DNA from: Salinisphaera sp. UBA1666
GTDB taxonomy: Bacteria; Pseudomonadota; Gammaproteobacteria; Nevskiales; Salinisphaeraceae
Reading direction: 5' to 3'
NCBI GenBank assembly: GCA_002320455.1
Contig: DCKU01000088.1
Location: forward strand, 2,393-10,200
DNA: 7,808 nucleotides
Shown: positions 6,702-7,808 of the stretch, piece after piece
How the letters are laid out: the number at the start of each line of letters is the position of its first letter
How positions within the stretch are numbered: position 1 is the stretch's first letter
Translations under genes and position numbers: made by a program
Notes under the pieces: generated by a model
Database searches by the model: none
Told to the model about the DNA's origin: nothing
The model's input: only the letters and a program-made list of their open reading frames with translations

Positions 6702-7691
6702 ATGCGAACGCAATGGATGATCGGGGGCGTGCTGTCCGCCACGTTGGTATTGCCGGGGTGTGCGCTGTTCGGCGACGACGTACCCAACGCGCCGCGCCTG
6801 GAAGGCCATGCAGCACAGGTCGAAGCCTGGCGAGATGCGATCCGACGTGATCCCAATGGCGGAGCGCCGACGTTCGTGCCGCTGCGCGACGCCGAGCGCG
6901 CGGTCGCCGACGCCAAGGCCCAGTCGCGCGTCAACGAATACGACGCCGAAGCGTTATCCAAAGCCGAGACTGCGCTGAGCGACGCTCAGGCTGCCTGGGA
7001 CAAGATCGCCGACAAGGACAATCGATCCGCCGACGCGCTGGCGGCAGTCGCCGATGGCGCCCATGACGCCGAACGCTACGCCCAGATCGCCCAGTACACG
7101 GCCCAGCGCGAGATTGGCTTGGATGATCTCAACGCGCTACAGGCCTCGCAGGGCCCGACGATGGCCGGCGCGGGCAGCGGCGGCAGTAATGTCGGCCAGC
7201 TCAGTGACCAAGAGCTCATCAACAAGCGCGTGGTGCCCACGCTGCTCGGGAGCCTGCAGTTCCAGCGGGGCTCGGCGCGTCTGACCGAGGCATCGCGGCC
7301 CGTACTCAAGCGCCTGGTCGAGCTACTGGGGAATCATCCCGACCTCGGCGTGGCGATCTTCGGTTTCACCGATAACGCCGAGCCGGCCGACCAGCGTCTA
7401 CAAGCGTTCATCAACGCCAACCAGCAGCTGGCCGAGCAGAATCTGTCGCACGTGCAGCAGGTGGCGGCTTATCGCCAGGGCCTCACTGATGCACGAGCGC
7501 GCGACGTGGCCCAGCTTCTGGTGCAGGCCGGCGTGGACCCGGATCGTATCGGGGCGCGCGGCATGCGTAACCAGCATCCGATCGCCAGCAACGACACACC
7601 GGCCGGGCGACGCCAGAACGAGCGCGCTGAGGTCATCATGGTGCCGCAGCAGGCGATCCGCGCAGGCCGTGGCCAACCCGGACAGGGATAG
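6702..7691 (+). CDS. OmpA-family lipoprotein with N-terminal DUF4398-like helical region
   Basis: The 329-residue product is a predicted outer-membrane lipoprotein: signal WMIGGVLSATLVLPGC with lipobox LPGC (17-20), Cys20 and Ala at +2. Residues about 57-145 are Ala/Asp-rich helices resembling DUF4398 and the core of the upstream lipoprotein. A Gly-rich hinge (about 155-165) leads to an OmpA-like peptidoglycan-binding domain at about 176-315. Its expected pieces are LQFQRGSARLTEASRPVL (185-202), IFGFTDN (219-225, in place of the usual GHTD), GLTDARARDV (260-269, matching LSxxRAxxV), GVDPDRIGARGMRNQHPIASN and GRRQNERAEVIM (302-313). The DAP-contacting Asp and Arg of OmpA domains would be Asp224 and Arg265, but they are 41 residues apart against about 15 in Acinetobacter OmpA, because a helical segment is inserted at about 227-257. 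The start is supported by GGGGGA about 7 nt upstream. The likely role is outer-membrane-to-peptidoglycan tethering; the terminator at 7711-7738 ends the operon. Confidence 0.88.
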   Translation: MRTQWMIGGVLSATLVLPGCALFGDDVPNAPRLEGHAAQVEAWRDAIRRDPNGGAPTFVPLRDAERAVADAKAQSRVNEYDAEALSKAETALSDAQAAWDKIADKDNRSADALAAVADGAHDAERYAQIAQYTAQREIGLDDLNALQASQGPTMAGAGSGGSNVGQLSDQELINKRVVPTLLGSLQFQRGSARLTEASRPVLKRLVELLGNHPDLGVAIFGFTDNAEPADQRLQAFINANQQLAEQNLSHVQQVAAYRQGLTDARARDVAQLLVQAGVDPDRIGARGMRNQHPIASNDTPAGRRQNERAEVIMVPQQAIRAGRGQPGQG

Positions 7692-7710
7692 TCAGCGCCA
7701 ATGGCCTGCA

Positions 7711-7738
7711 AAAAAGCCGCCTTCGAGGGCGGCTTTTT
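7711..7738 (+). terminator. Strong rho-independent terminator of the lipoprotein operon
   Basis: AAAAAGCCGCC (7711-7721) pairs with GGCGGCTTTTT (7728-7738) around the 6-base loop TTCGAG: a six-pair GC core flanked by A-U pairs and a five-T tract. It begins 19 bp after the OmpA-family gene stop. The A-run and T-run symmetry means it can also stop transcription arriving on the minus strand from beyond the window. Confidence 0.92.
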
Positions 7739-7742
7739 ATGG

Positions 7743-7771
7743 TCGGCGTTGCGCGACGGCGACAACGCCGA
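7743..7771. repeat. 9-bp inverted repeat after the terminator
   Basis: TCGGCGTTG (7743-7751) and CAACGCCGA (7763-7771) are perfect reverse complements around an 11-base spacer. It begins 4 bp after the T-tract of the terminator and has no T-run of its own. It may be a second transcription barrier, a transcript-end stabiliser, or a dyad upstream of whatever follows. No gene was recognised in 7692-7808. Confidence 0.4.
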
Positions 7772-7788
7772 GCCCTTGCCCGAGCCTA

Positions 7789-7808
7789 GGGCGTGTCGTC
7801 ATAAGATA
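7789..7808. mobile_element. Possible terminal inverted repeat of an IS5-family insertion sequence, truncated by window edge
   Basis: The last 20 bases, starting GGGCGTGTCGTCATAAG, are lower in GC than their surroundings and resemble from memory the ends of IS5-family elements that begin GGGCGTGTC-TCA. They follow directly on CTA in a CCTAGG context, and several IS5 subgroups target TA-containing or YTAR sites. Only one end and no transposase is visible, so this is a suggestion. An ordinary promoter (the AT-rich TAAGAT) of a downstream gene is the alternative. Confidence 0.3.

Noticed and set aside
6208..6816. 202-codon minus-strand open frame opposite the small lipoprotein
   Set aside because: The plus strand has a lipobox, a strong Shine-Dalgarno and operon spacing, while the minus-strand product has no such support.

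Overview
The window looks like chromosomal core-genome DNA from a high-GC Gram-negative bacterium. The gene order (lptD-surA-pdxA on one strand, amgK-murU divergent from it) and the protein types suggest a gammaproteobacterium outside the enterics. Pseudomonads are a known parallel. A halophilic or Salinisphaera-like lineage is possible, but this is a guess: the only hint is the Asp-rich outer-membrane proteins, and there is no marker gene for taxonomy.

Layout: positions 1-4188 are the minus-strand envelope-biogenesis cluster, transcribed right to left: lptD (LPS-assembly barrel), surA (periplasmic chaperone that helps fold barrels such as LptD), then the N-terminal third of pdxA (vitamin B6 synthesis), which runs off the left edge. 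Both junctions are 4-bp stop/start overlaps, so the three genes look translationally coupled. Positions 4189-4348 are a divergent intergenic region with an 8+7+8 inverted repeat and a weak candidate promoter for lptD. Positions 4349-6018 on the plus strand are amgK-murU, also joined by a 4-bp overlap. They form the anomeric MurNAc kinase/uridylyltransferase pair that feeds recycled MurNAc straight to UDP-MurNAc. Positions 6019-6180 hold a T-poor GC hairpin, a candidate extended -10 promoter and a perfect 10-bp stem-loop. Positions 6181-7691 are a two-gene lipoprotein operon: a small DUF4398-type lipoprotein, then a lipoprotein combining a DUF4398-like helical region with an OmpA-like peptidoglycan-binding domain. 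A strong rho-independent terminator follows at 7711-7738. The last ~20 bases resemble the terminal inverted repeat of an IS5-family insertion sequence cut by the window edge.

Together the window is an envelope neighbourhood: outer-membrane LPS export and its chaperone, peptidoglycan-sugar salvage, and probable outer-membrane-to-peptidoglycan lipoproteins. I see no convincing unknown system such as a defence island, CRISPR array or prophage. The least explained parts are the lipoprotein pair, whose OmpA-like domain carries about 26 extra residues between its two expected ligand-binding residues, and the stem-loops in the leaders. No tRNA or rRNA gene was recognised.
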